Assembly (NCBI GenBank): GCA_963973795.1
Contig: CAXBAF010000011.1
Span: 50,432-114,431 of the forward strand
DNA: 64,000 nucleotides
Direction: 5' to 3'
Origin: UBA1926 sp002337215
GTDB lineage: Bacteria > Planctomycetota > Phycisphaerae > Phycisphaerales > UBA1924
Shown here: positions 17,352 to 25,910 of the stretch, one piece after another
Position numbering within the stretch: position 1 is the first letter of the stretch
Layout of the letters: the number at the start of each line of letters is the position of its first letter
Translations under genes and position numbers: made by a program
The notes under the pieces: generated by a model
What the model saw: the letters and a program-made list of their open reading frames with translations, nothing else
Database searches by the model: none
Told to the model about the DNA's origin: nothing

Positions 17352-18095
17352 ATGGACATGATCCGCATCGCTCACGGGGCCGCGATCGAGATGCCGACGG
17401 GGACCGCGCTCCCGATCCGGCACATCATCGGGATCGGCAGGAACTACGCCGCGCACGCCGCCGAGCGGGGCGCGGGCGTCCCCGACCGCCCCATGGTCTT
17501 CACCAAGAACCCCGCGAGCGCATGCGTGCACCGCGAGGACATCGTCATCCCGGCCTGCTGCGCGGACCCCGCGACGGGGGGCGGGGGCGAGGGCCGATCG
17601 GCAGGGCAGGTTGATTTCGAGGCCGAACTGGCGGTGGTGATCGGAGAGGCGGTCAAGGACATCTCCGAGAGCGACGCGATTGACTGCGTTCTGGGGTACT
17701 GCTGCGCGAACGATGTCAGCGCACGCTGGTGGCAGAAGGAGGGGAGCGGCGGGCAGTTCTGCCGGGGCAAGTCGTTCGATACGTTCTGCCCGCTCGGGCC
17801 GACGCTCGCGCCGGTGTCCGAGATCCCCGATCCGCAGTCGCTCACGATCCGCTGCCGAGTGAATGGGGAGACGATGCAGGACGGGCGCACGTCTGACATG
17901 GTCTTTTCGGTCCGGACGCTGATCAGCGAGCTGAGCCGGGGGACGACGCTGGTCCCCGGGACAGTGATCCTCACCGGCACGCCGAGCGGGGTGGGCGCGG
18001 GGCGGACGCCGCCTGTCTTCCTGCAACCGGGCGATTCGGTGGAGGTGGAGATCGAGGGGATCGGGGTGCTGCGGAACGAGGTGGTCGCCGGCTGA
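17352..18095 (+). CDS. fumarylacetoacetate hydrolase family protein
   Basis: The 247-residue protein has the FAH fold signatures: GRNYAAHAAE (29-38), VDFEAELAVVIG (87-98, with metal ligands Glu90 and Glu92), ANDVSAR (119-125, metal-ligand Asp121), RGKSFDTFCPLGP (138-150), and TPSGVG near the C-terminus. The family includes fumarylpyruvate hydrolases, oxaloacetate decarboxylases and acylpyruvases; this size fits the FAHD1/YcgM type. No aromatic-degradation genes are nearby, so the substrate is open. It is followed 29 bp later by smpB. No SD is visible; AATAAT lies just upstream of the ATG. Confidence 0.87.
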   Translation: MDMIRIAHGAAIEMPTGTALPIRHIIGIGRNYAAHAAERGAGVPDRPMVFTKNPASACVHREDIVIPACCADPATGGGGEGRSAGQVDFEAELAVVIGEAVKDISESDAIDCVLGYCCANDVSARWWQKEGSGGQFCRGKSFDTFCPLGPTLAPVSEIPDPQSLTIRCRVNGETMQDGRTSDMVFSVRTLISELSRGTTLVPGTVILTGTPSGVGAGRTPPVFLQPGDSVEVEIEGIGVLRNEVVAG

Positions 18096-18124
18096 GGTGA
18101 AGCCGCGCTATCGTGTCCTTGCCC

Positions 18125-18604
18125 ATGGCCAAACCCAAAAAGAAAAACTCCAAAGACGGCACACGAACGATCGAGAATCGGCGGGCACGGCACGACTACT
18201 TCATCGGCGATGAGCTCGAGGTGGGCATCAAGCTGGTGGGCACCGAGGTCAAGTCCGTTCGGGACGGGAACGTCTCGCTCAAGGAAGGCTACATCAGCGT
18301 CGACAACGACGAGCTGACCCTCCACAACGTGAACATCGGCGAGTACCCCCCCGCGGGGCAGATCCAGCACCCGCTGACCCGCCGTCGCAGGCTGCTCGCC
18401 CACAAGCGCGAGATCAAGCGTCTCGCAAGGCAGGTCGATCAAAAGGGCGTGACGCTGATCCCGCTCAAGCTCTACTTCAAAGACGGGTTCGCCAAAATTC
18501 TGCTGGGCGTCGGCACGGGCAAGGCCCAGCACGACAAGCGACAGTCGATCAAGGAACGCGAGATCGACCGCGACCTTCGCCGGGCGATGAGCAAGCGGGT
18601 GTGA
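18125..18604 (+). CDS. smpB: SsrA-binding protein SmpB
   Basis: The 159-residue product matches SmpB: IENRRARHDYFIGDELEVGI, LVGTEVKSVRDGNVSLKEGY, NIGEYPPAGQIQHPLTRRRR, and the basic C-terminal tail (KAQHDKRQSIKERE onward) that folds into the mRNA channel. SmpB delivers tmRNA to stalled ribosomes. The N-terminal Lys run (MAKPKKKNSK) is usual. I start at the ATG at 18125; a GTG at 18113 is possible. TATCGT at 18109-18114 could be a nearby -10 element. No ssrA gene is seen in the window. Confidence 0.94.
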   Translation: MAKPKKKNSKDGTRTIENRRARHDYFIGDELEVGIKLVGTEVKSVRDGNVSLKEGYISVDNDELTLHNVNIGEYPPAGQIQHPLTRRRRLLAHKREIKRLARQVDQKGVTLIPLKLYFKDGFAKILLGVGTGKAQHDKRQSIKEREIDRDLRRAMSKRV

Positions 18605-18649
18605 CCGGGTTTCGCGGCGATGCCGAGGGGTCGTGAATCAACCAACGAA

Positions 18650-19735
18650 TCACGGCGATTCCGGGTTGACATCGGTACCCCGGAGTCCGTCGCGGGTCCA
18701 TTTGTAATACCCGGCGTTGGGCTGCGCGAGCCCGGTGTCATCGGGGAAGTACCGCGAGTCGATCGGCCGATAGCGGATCTCGGCGGTCGCGGTCTTGTCC
18801 CCGGGCCGACGCGGGTCCCAACCCGGGTTCGCGTCGCGGGTCGTCACTCGGCGGACAGACCCATCGAATAACTGCACGGCGACCGTCGCCTCAGCATTGG
18901 TGTAGTGTGTCCCGTTGACACCCAGCCCGGTCGTGTAGTCGAACTCTTCGAATAAGAACACCTTGCGTGAGGGCGTGACGACATCGGTCATCGGTCGCTG
19001 GGCGGTGCAGGATCTGGGGTTCATGATGCCGATGCGCGTCCCGTCGCCGGCCGGGGCGAGCGGGAGGCTCCCGTGCGATCCCACCGCGTCGGGTGACCAG
19101 GCGTAGACGGTGGACTGGTAGCTCGACGCGTACGGCCAGCGGTTGAGCACCTGCTCGCGGGACCATGTTGAACTGCTCGCGGTCTTGGGGTCTCCCCCGG
19201 GGAGCGCGTGGTAGTCGAAGGGGTTCGCGCGCCATTCGAGCAGGTGCTTGTCGAGCGGGCTCGCGGCGACGTCGCTGGGCAGCGTGCCGCCCAGATAGGG
19301 CAGCATCGTCAGATAGAGGAACCTGCGCTGGGGCATGATGTTGAAGTCGATCGTGATCGGCTTGGGGTGGTTCTCGTCGCGGCGAGTCGCGTACCGGATG
19401 ATAAAGCACGCCTGGCCTTGGGACGCCTCGTAGGTGTTCTTCGGCGTGTACCGGACACCGTTGCCCATGTCGTAGGGAGGCTGACGGACGAAGTTTCCGT
19501 TGTGGACCATCGGGTCCAACGCACGCCAGTCGAAGTTGGCGATCGTGTCGTCGTGGTCCGCCGCGAACGAGGCGTTCGCGATCGCGAGCGAGCGGAGGTT
19601 GTCCTCGGACCCCGCGGAACGCGAAGCGAGCGAGAGTCTGCCCTGCACCGGGCTGAGCACGACCGTCGCGAACGCGAGACACACGAGGGCGGTGAGAAGG
19701 TCAGCGCGAGCGAAGCCTCGTCGGTGGGTGTTCAT
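18650..19735 (-). CDS. pseudopilin-like protein, cassette member A
   Basis: The 361-residue protein begins with a degenerate prepilin signal (RRGFARADLL: predicted cleavage after Gly7, Asp12 in the +5 position where Glu is almost universal) and one hydrophobic helix (about 11-30). The large C-terminal domain shares many blocks with the two genes upstream on this strand: SPLD, PGGD, WPYASSY, FEEFDYTTGLG, FDGSVRRV, DANPGWDP and YYKWTRDGL. It lacks the DIGCG and RCG cysteines of its paralogues and their terminal INTSEW-type tail. The family resembles planctomycete DUF1559-like pseudopilins. It lies 33 bp after the propeller-dockerin gene, so all four genes may form one transcription unit. Confidence 0.75.
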   Translation of the reverse strand: MNTHRRGFARADLLTALVCLAFATVVLSPVQGRLSLASRSAGSEDNLRSLAIANASFAADHDDTIANFDWRALDPMVHNGNFVRQPPYDMGNGVRYTPKNTYEASQGQACFIIRYATRRDENHPKPITIDFNIMPQRRFLYLTMLPYLGGTLPSDVAASPLDKHLLEWRANPFDYHALPGGDPKTASSSTWSREQVLNRWPYASSYQSTVYAWSPDAVGSHGSLPLAPAGDGTRIGIMNPRSCTAQRPMTDVVTPSRKVFLFEEFDYTTGLGVNGTHYTNAEATVAVQLFDGSVRRVTTRDANPGWDPRRPGDKTATAEIRYRPIDSRYFPDDTGLAQPNAGYYKWTRDGLRGTDVNPESP

Positions 19736-19768
19736 CGTGGTCCTTCCCTGCGAGGACCGCAGCATACA

Positions 19769-21049
19769 TCATGGGCAGCCCGCGACGAAGGAGTTGACGA
19801 AGACCGTGATATCGGCGAGGTCGGCGATGTCGAACGGCGGCGCGAGCCCCTCGGCCCGGTTGTCTTGGTACGGGAACGAGCCGGTCGGGTCCTCGAAATC
19901 GCCGATGAAAAACGAGATGTCGGCGAGGTCGAGCACGCCCTCCGGGAATGCAAAGTCCGCCGGGCACGCGGCGTCGCAGTCCTGAAGATTCAGGATCTGC
20001 ACACCACCCTGGTTCGCCGCGACGAACGCGATGGGCCCGGCGTCGAGCTCGCGCAGGGCGACCGAGAGCGGCGCACCATTGATATCTCGCGACTCCACGA
20101 TCCCGATGAAGGGTGGCACGCTCGCGTCGAGCGTGTGGAGCCCGCCGTAGGTGTCGGCGACGTAGAGATCGCTTCCCGAGACCGCGATACCGCGGGCCGT
20201 GCCGGGCGTGTCGTACTCGGTGATCTCGACGGGCGCCAGCGGGTCGCTGACATCGAAGACCGCGACCCCACCCATCGCCTGGGCGGCGTAGAGCAGATCG
20301 TTCGCGGCGTCGTGCGTCAGGCTCACGGCGCTGTTGGCAACGGGGAACCGGGCGATTTCGTCGGGGCGGAACGGGTTATCGAGGTCGTAGAACACCACGC
20401 CGTTCCAGCCGTCCGCGACGGCGAGCGTGGAGCCCCATGAAACGACATCGGTCGCGAGCCCATCGGTGTCGACCGTGCGCCACAGGTCTGGGATCGAACC
20501 GAAAATGTCGTAGATAAGCACGCCTTCCGCGCCGTCGGCGACCGCGACGCGGAAGTCGGCCTCATTATTCGCGGGGACAGGGAGAAGGGCGATCGCCGAG
20601 GCGAGGCCGGGCGTCTCGGCGAGCCCGACGATGGTCGGCGACGCGGGGTCGGCGAGATCGACCACGAGCAACCCGCCTGTGCCCCCGTCGGCGATGAACG
20701 CGAGGTCGCCCGCGATCGCGATGTCGGAGGGGCGACCCGGAGAGGGCATCGCGCCGATCAGGATCGGGTTTGCCGGGTCGGCGACGTCGAAGATCCGCAG
20801 CCCGGTCGAGCCGAGTTCTTGGATCTCCCCGTTGAAAATCCAGCCCTGGTCGAGGACCTCACCGTCGAGGACGTAGAGCTGATCGCCGACGAGTTCGACG
20901 TGCCTCGTGAACCCTTGCGCGGGGATGGCGGCGAGTTCGATCGGGGCGCACGGATCGACGGGCGAGCCGGCGAGCGCGGGGAGCGTGCTCAGCGCGGCGA
21001 TGGCGATGCCGGCGCTGCGTGCGATGCGGTTGGTCATCGGGTTCGTCAT
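19769..21049 (-). CDS. secreted LVIVD beta-propeller with C-terminal GC-type dockerin
   Basis: The 426-residue protein has a signal peptide (1-28), then about seven LVIVD repeats (GLRIFDVADPANPILIGAM, LLVVDLADPASPTIVGLAE, GVAVFDVSDPLAPVEITEYD) forming a beta-propeller, usually a protein- or polymer-binding scaffold. From about residue 355 come two dockerin-like segments, GVLDLADISFFIGDF and FDIADLADITVFVNSF, bracketed by Cys residues and ending AGCP. GAAGAGG precedes the ATG at 21049. It is sandwiched between pseudopilin paralogues on the same strand, suggesting it is displayed, exported or recognised together with them. Confidence 0.83.
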   Translation of the reverse strand: MTNPMTNRIARSAGIAIAALSTLPALAGSPVDPCAPIELAAIPAQGFTRHVELVGDQLYVLDGEVLDQGWIFNGEIQELGSTGLRIFDVADPANPILIGAMPSPGRPSDIAIAGDLAFIADGGTGGLLVVDLADPASPTIVGLAETPGLASAIALLPVPANNEADFRVAVADGAEGVLIYDIFGSIPDLWRTVDTDGLATDVVSWGSTLAVADGWNGVVFYDLDNPFRPDEIARFPVANSAVSLTHDAANDLLYAAQAMGGVAVFDVSDPLAPVEITEYDTPGTARGIAVSGSDLYVADTYGGLHTLDASVPPFIGIVESRDINGAPLSVALRELDAGPIAFVAANQGGVQILNLQDCDAACPADFAFPEGVLDLADISFFIGDFEDPTGSFPYQDNRAEGLAPPFDIADLADITVFVNSFVAGCP

Positions 21050-21116
21050 TTGAAAAACCTCTTCGATGTGCCACGGCATGAGCCGCGACGCGTGATGCGT
21101 TCGTGCTTCTGGGTCC

Positions 21117-22235
21117 TTACCACTCGCTCGTATTGACCTCGCCTGCCCCGAAGTCGATGCCCTCGAGTCCGCCACGTGTCCAGAGGTGGGGGCCAGCGAA
21201 GGTGTGGCCGCTTGTGTATTCCCGGAAGTAGCGTGTGTCGATTCGCACGTACGGCAGCTGGCCCGACCGTGTCATATCAGTGAAGGTCGCCGGGTTCCAA
21301 CCTGGGTTTGCGTCGGCGGTGGCGACACGCCGGGCCGAGCCGTCGAACGCAAGAACATTGACTGCCGCGAGCGGATCCCGGAAGTCGCGTCCTTCTAGAC
21401 CGAGACCCTGCGAGAAGTCGTACTCCTCGAAGTAGTGGGTCTTCAGCGAGGGGAAGGCGACGCTGCTGAGGAGTTGGGGGCGGAACGCGTTCGCGTCGCG
21501 GACCAGAGTAAGTCCATTCCCGGTTGGTTCGACTGCAAGATCACCAGACGGAAGTGGCCTGCTCGGGCTCCATACATAGGCCGTCGTGCGGTAGCTCGAG
21601 GTATACGGCCACATACGAGTCGCCACCGAGTCTCCCCAGGTGCCGCCCGAGTAGGTGGCATCGCCACCGGGTAACAGGCCGTACTCGCTCGGCTTGGTGT
21701 ACGTCTGAAATGCTTGAAGGTTTGTATCAAGAGGACTGGTAAAAACCGGTTCAGTCGCGCCGGCCCCCATCCAGTCGAGCAGAGAGTGATGCATAAACCG
21801 CCAATAGGGCAAACGGTTGAGATCCGCGATTATTTTCTCACTAGATGAGATGGCCCCGCAGCGACCGGTTGCCTTTCGCAGGATCGCCGAGAGCTGGTAT
21901 TGCGCTGCTTCCAGGTTGTCGCCCGGCTCCCTGATAGATCCGCATCCGATATCGAATTGCCTTCTTGGCGGTGGATCGAAACCCCCGCTCCTTGGGTCCA
22001 CTTCCCAGTCGAACCCGGCCGTGAATCCGCTGTTCGCCGCGCTATACGCCGCGTTCGCCAAACCCATCTGCCGCAGGTTGTCCTGCGAGCCCGTCAGCCC
22101 GGCGTTGGTCCGCAGCGTGCCGATCGCGGGCGTCACCAGCACGGCCGCGAGGCCGAGCACGGCGACGACGACGATCAGGTCGGTCAGTGCAAACCCGCGA
22201 AAGCGAGCGATCCTGCTGGTGTGCATCCCCATCAT
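21117..22235 (-). CDS. pseudopilin-like protein, cassette member B
   Basis: The 372-residue product starts with a prepilin-like leader (RGFALTDLIVVVAVLG; cleavage after Gly14, Asp19 at +5). Then come GSQDNLRQMGLANAAYSAAN and GFTAGFDWE, DIGCG, NLEAAQYQLSAILRKATGRC, SPLDT, WPYTSSYRTTAYVWS, FEEYDFSQGLG, LAFDGSARRVATADANPGW and the terminus GGLEGIDFGAGEVNTSEW. Two conserved Cys (in DIGCG and GRCG) may form a disulfide. AGGAGGGG lies before the ATG and a good sigma-70-like promoter lies at 22264-22293. It is clearly paralogous to the genes ending at 18650 and 22310. Confidence 0.8.
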   Translation of the reverse strand: MMGMHTSRIARFRGFALTDLIVVVAVLGLAAVLVTPAIGTLRTNAGLTGSQDNLRQMGLANAAYSAANSGFTAGFDWEVDPRSGGFDPPPRRQFDIGCGSIREPGDNLEAAQYQLSAILRKATGRCGAISSSEKIIADLNRLPYWRFMHHSLLDWMGAGATEPVFTSPLDTNLQAFQTYTKPSEYGLLPGGDATYSGGTWGDSVATRMWPYTSSYRTTAYVWSPSRPLPSGDLAVEPTGNGLTLVRDANAFRPQLLSSVAFPSLKTHYFEEYDFSQGLGLEGRDFRDPLAAVNVLAFDGSARRVATADANPGWNPATFTDMTRSGQLPYVRIDTRYFREYTSGHTFAGPHLWTRGGLEGIDFGAGEVNTSEW

Positions 22236-22263
22236 TTATCCCCTCCTGATCACTTGATATCGC

Positions 22264-22293
22264 AGAATACCGGTTCGCGGCCTCTCTTTGCAA
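22264..22293 (-). promoter_or_regulatory. sigma-70-like promoter upstream of pseudopilin B
   Basis: On the minus strand TTGCAA (22293-22288), an 18-bp spacer and TATTCT (22269-22264) form a reasonable -35/-10 pair, placing the start near 22257 and giving a leader of about 22 nt that contains the AGGAGGGG Shine-Dalgarno. Confidence 0.5.
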
Positions 22294-22309
22294 GGGTGTT
22301 TAAGTCTCT

Positions 22310-23443
22310 CTACCACTCACTCGTGTTGATCTCGCCGGCCCCGAAGTCGATGCCCTCGAGCCCGCCTCGGGTCCACTTGTAGTAGCCGGGGTAGGGGTCG
22401 GGCCGATCGCTATCGTCGGGGAAGAAACGGGTGTCGATGGAGCGGTAGCGAAGTTCGGGCGTCGCGTCCATATCGCGAAAGTTTGCGGGGTCCCACCCCG
22501 GGTTCGCGTCGACGGTCGCGATCCGGCGGGCCGACCCGTCGAAGGCGAGGATGTTCACGCTCGCGAGCGGGTCGGCGTAGTAGAGGCCTTGGCTGCCGAG
22601 GCCCTGCGAGTAATCGAACTCCTCGAAGAGCAAGGCTTTGTTGGCGGGGAAGCGGACGGACTGGCGGAGTTGGGGGCGGTACCCGTTCGCGTCGAGGACG
22701 CGATGCTGCGTCGCGTTCTCAGTCGGCTCGATCGCGAGGAAGCCACTTGATGTTGGGCGGCCCGATGAGAATGCATAGGTGGTGGTCTGATAGCTCGACG
22801 CGTACGGCCAGAGTCTCACGAAGACATCGTCGGAGAATGACCCGAAGGTCAGATCGGGATCGCCTCCCGGGAGATCGGGGTAAAATTCGGCGCGCGTGTA
22901 CTTCTGGAAGTCTAGCTGGTGCGTATCAAGCGGGCTCACCACGATCGGATTGGTTGGCGAGGCACCTAGCCAATCGAGCAATGGGATATGGCCGAATCGC
23001 CGATGGGGGACCCAGCCCAGATTCGGGACGATCTTTCGATCGGGGTCTACATGTCCGCAGCGACCGGTGGCGTTTCGTAGTAAAGCGCCGAGTTGATTCT
23101 GTCCGGCCTCAAGATTGTCCTGCGGCTCTCGAAAAACACCGCAGCCGATGTCATATTCAGGGCCGGATTCCCCGCCGAATCCTCCGGTCGCTGGGCGACC
23201 CTCCCAATCAAACCCAGCGATGAACCCGCTGTTCGCCTCGCTGTACGCCGCGTGGGCCTCGCCGAGTTGCCGGAGGTTGTCGCGCGACCCCGCGAGCCGG
23301 GATTCGGTGCGCATCGACCCAAGCGTCGGCGCGAGCAGCGCCGCGCCGAGCGCGAGCCCCGCGACCAGCACGGCCGCCTCGGTGAGCGTAAAACCGGCGC
23401 GACAACAAGACCCGGCACACGGTGTGTGATCGTCCACGGTCAT
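22310..23443 (-). CDS. pseudopilin-like protein, cassette member C
   Basis: The 377-residue protein has a canonical prepilin motif (RAGFTLTEAAVLVAGLALG; cleavage after Gly17, Glu22 at +5). The mature part repeats the cassette blocks: GSRDNLRQLGEAHAAYSEAN, GFIAGFDWEG, DIGCG, NLEAGQNQLGALLRNATGRC, LLDWLGA, SPLDT, WPYASSYQTTTYAFS, FEEFDYSQGLG, LAFDGSARRIATVDANPGW and GGLEGIDFGAGEINTSEW at the end. It is the only cassette member with Glu at +5, so it may be the main subunit. The start at 23443 has AGGGACAGGGG just upstream. An extra Cys-rich N-terminal leader (CAGSCC) is odd. Confidence 0.8.
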   Translation of the reverse strand: MTVDDHTPCAGSCCRAGFTLTEAAVLVAGLALGAALLAPTLGSMRTESRLAGSRDNLRQLGEAHAAYSEANSGFIAGFDWEGRPATGGFGGESGPEYDIGCGVFREPQDNLEAGQNQLGALLRNATGRCGHVDPDRKIVPNLGWVPHRRFGHIPLLDWLGASPTNPIVVSPLDTHQLDFQKYTRAEFYPDLPGGDPDLTFGSFSDDVFVRLWPYASSYQTTTYAFSSGRPTSSGFLAIEPTENATQHRVLDANGYRPQLRQSVRFPANKALLFEEFDYSQGLGSQGLYYADPLASVNILAFDGSARRIATVDANPGWDPANFRDMDATPELRYRSIDTRFFPDDSDRPDPYPGYYKWTRGGLEGIDFGAGEINTSEW

Positions 23444-23614
23444 CCCCTGTCCCTCGGCGGTGGATGTCGGTCTCTGCAAAGTCCCCCAGAGAATGCCGCC
23501 GGTCTCGGGTGCTACCGCGTCGCGACACGTGGGTTGCGGTGCTTGCGGATGCGGCAACGATTTCTTGTCGCGTTCTTCATCGCGCCTGAACGGCAAGGCA
23601 ATCGCAGCGGACGG

Positions 23615-23620
23615 TACCCT
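23615..23620 (+). promoter_or_regulatory. putative -10 element
   Basis: TACCCT would start a transcript near 23627, leaving about 55 nt before the ATG at 23682. It matches the GC-tolerant -10 consensus seen elsewhere in the window. No good -35 is visible. Confidence 0.3.
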
Positions 23621-23681
23621 CTGATGAGTTCACGTGAACCTTCAATCAAACGCGACAGATTCAAGCCACCGGAGACCGCCC

Positions 23682-25730
23682 ATGCCCCGTGCCGCCGCCC
23701 ACATCCTGCCCCGCGTGTCCGGGCTTCTCGGCCTCGCCGCCTTGTTCCCCGTGTCGGCCGCCCTCGCCCAGCACGCCGAGGACAATCTGCACATCGATCC
23801 GACGCACACGCGCCACGTCCACAAGCAAGGGCACGACCACGCGACCAGCAACGACCGGGTGAGATTTCATACCAACCGGTCGAGCGAGATCACGCTCCCG
23901 CTCCCGAACGAAGAAGACGCCTTCTTCTTTGTTGTTTACGGCGACCGGACCGGCGGCCCCGACGAGGGCATCAGCGTGCTCAAGGACGCGGTGCACGACA
24001 CGAACCTGCTCGAGCCCGACTTTGTCTGGACCGTGGGCGATCTGATCCAGGGGTACAACACGACCGAGCCCTGGATGCGGCAGATGGAAGAGTACAGGGG
24101 CGTGATGGGAGAACTCCTCTGCCCCTGGTTCCCCGTCGCCGGCAACCACGACGTGTATTGGCGAGGTGACGGAAAGCCCGAGGGCGAGCACGAGGCGCAC
24201 TACGAGATGAACTTCGGCCCGCTCTGGTACGCCTTCGAGCACAAGAACTGCATGTTCATCACGCTCTACTCCGACGAGGGCAACCCCGAGACCGGCACCA
24301 AGACCTTCCGCGACCCCGAGAACCAGACGATGAGCCCCGAGCAGTTCGAGTGGCTCAAGAGCATGCTCGAAGAGGGCAAGGACGCCGACCACATCTTCAT
24401 CTCGCTCCACCACCCGCGTTGGCTCAAGGGCGGGTATGGCGACGACTGGGACAAGGTGCACACCGAACTCGTCAGGGCGGGCAACGTCAGCGCTGTCTTC
24501 GCGGGCCATATCCACCGCATGCGGTACGACCCCAAGGACGGGATCGATTACGTGACCCTCGCAACGGTGGGGGGGCACAACGGGGGACAGGTCCCCGAGG
24601 CCGGGATGCTGCACCACTTCAATATCGTGACGGTCCGCAAGGAGCAGGTCGCGCACGCGGCCGTCCCCGTGGGTGAGGTGATGGATGTCCGCGAGATCAC
24701 CGGCGAGATGGCTGACCAGGCACGCCGGCTCGCCGAGACGGCGCCAGAGTTCGGTGGCAAACTTACCATCGAGATGGACGGCTTCGCGGACGATCTTGTC
24801 GAAGTCACGCTCGCGAACCCGACGGATTTTCCGATTGACCTGACGCTCATTCCCGAGAGCGCGGACAGCCGATGGGTCGCGTGGCCGGACCACGACCACG
24901 GCACGCTCACGCCGGGAGGTTCACGAACCTACTCGTTCAAGGTCCAACGCCCGGTCGCGCCGCTGGACGCCTCGTTCCGCCCGATCGAGATCGCCGTTGA
25001 GATGGACATGCTCCTCCCCGGCAATCGATACACCATCCCCGGGAACCGGTTCGAGATCCCGCTCGATGCAAGGCTCTCGCCGTCGCCGCGACCGGCGGTC
25101 GATATGGCGATCGATCTCGATGGCGACGACGACGTGCTCGTTGTTCCGAGCGACGCGTTCTCCCTCGACGACGGGCCGTTCACGGTGGAAGCATGGATCA
25201 AGCCGGGTAAACTCGCAGGACGTCGCGGTCTGCTTGCAAAGACGGAGAGCAGCGAATACGGCATCTTCGTCTCGGGCGGCGCCCCCGAGTTCTCCGTTTA
25301 TCTCGGCGGGAAATACCGAACGGCCCGCTCCACCGAACCCGTGCTGCGCGAAGGCGAATGGCAGCACATCGCCGGTGTCTACGACGGCAGCGAGGTTCGG
25401 CTTTATGTCGATGGGAACCTCATCGACGCGGCGCCCGCGTCCGGCCCGCGTCGCCCCAACACACTCCCGTTCATGATCGGTGCCGACACCGATCGTCGTG
25501 GGGGCCCCATGAGCTTCTTCGGCGGATCGATCGACGAAGTCCGGGTCACCTCGTCGGCGGTCTATCGCGGCTCCACGATCAGCCCTTCCCGGAGGTTCGA
25601 GCCGACAGCCGAAACCGTGCTGCTCTACCACATGGACGGGTCGATCGGGACATGGGTCGTGGGCTCCGACCCGCGCAACACCCGCGCGACGATGCAGGGC
25701 GGCGCGGCGATCCGGCCGATCTCGGAGTGA
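23682..25730 (+). CDS. exported metallophosphatase with C-terminal LamG/concanavalin domain
   Basis: The 682-residue protein has a signal peptide (1-30, ALAQ) then a His-rich segment (HIDPTHTRHVHKQGHDH, 37-53) that may bind metal. The calcineurin-like phosphoesterase domain shows GDRTGG (87-92), VGDLIQG (118-124), AGNHDV (153-158), HHP (243-245) and GHIH (275-278), giving the full binuclear metal set. A beta-rich linker follows, then a LamG-like domain (about 485-650: FTVEAWIKPG, WQHIAGVYDGSEVRLYVDG), usually carbohydrate- or surface-binding. Likely an exported phosphoesterase held on a polymer. GGAGA precedes the ATG. It is divergent from the pseudopilin cassette. Confidence 0.85.
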   Translation: MPRAAAHILPRVSGLLGLAALFPVSAALAQHAEDNLHIDPTHTRHVHKQGHDHATSNDRVRFHTNRSSEITLPLPNEEDAFFFVVYGDRTGGPDEGISVLKDAVHDTNLLEPDFVWTVGDLIQGYNTTEPWMRQMEEYRGVMGELLCPWFPVAGNHDVYWRGDGKPEGEHEAHYEMNFGPLWYAFEHKNCMFITLYSDEGNPETGTKTFRDPENQTMSPEQFEWLKSMLEEGKDADHIFISLHHPRWLKGGYGDDWDKVHTELVRAGNVSAVFAGHIHRMRYDPKDGIDYVTLATVGGHNGGQVPEAGMLHHFNIVTVRKEQVAHAAVPVGEVMDVREITGEMADQARRLAETAPEFGGKLTIEMDGFADDLVEVTLANPTDFPIDLTLIPESADSRWVAWPDHDHGTLTPGGSRTYSFKVQRPVAPLDASFRPIEIAVEMDMLLPGNRYTIPGNRFEIPLDARLSPSPRPAVDMAIDLDGDDDVLVVPSDAFSLDDGPFTVEAWIKPGKLAGRRGLLAKTESSEYGIFVSGGAPEFSVYLGGKYRTARSTEPVLREGEWQHIAGVYDGSEVRLYVDGNLIDAAPASGPRRPNTLPFMIGADTDRRGGPMSFFGGSIDEVRVTSSAVYRGSTISPSRRFEPTAETVLLYHMDGSIGTWVVGSDPRNTRATMQGGAAIRPISE

Positions 25731-25910
25731 ACGCGCTATCAGAATACGAACAAAAAACGCTCGAGTCGGGAACCTCGCTCGGCGCCAGCATTCGTCCTGA
25801 CACGCTACAGTCATCGTGCAGAAAGCCGTTCCTGACCGATAGTTCCGTGATACGGGCAAGGATGCTCGTCGAGATCGACGCCGGCCCACTCCGTCGATCC
25901 GTGGAGAAGC

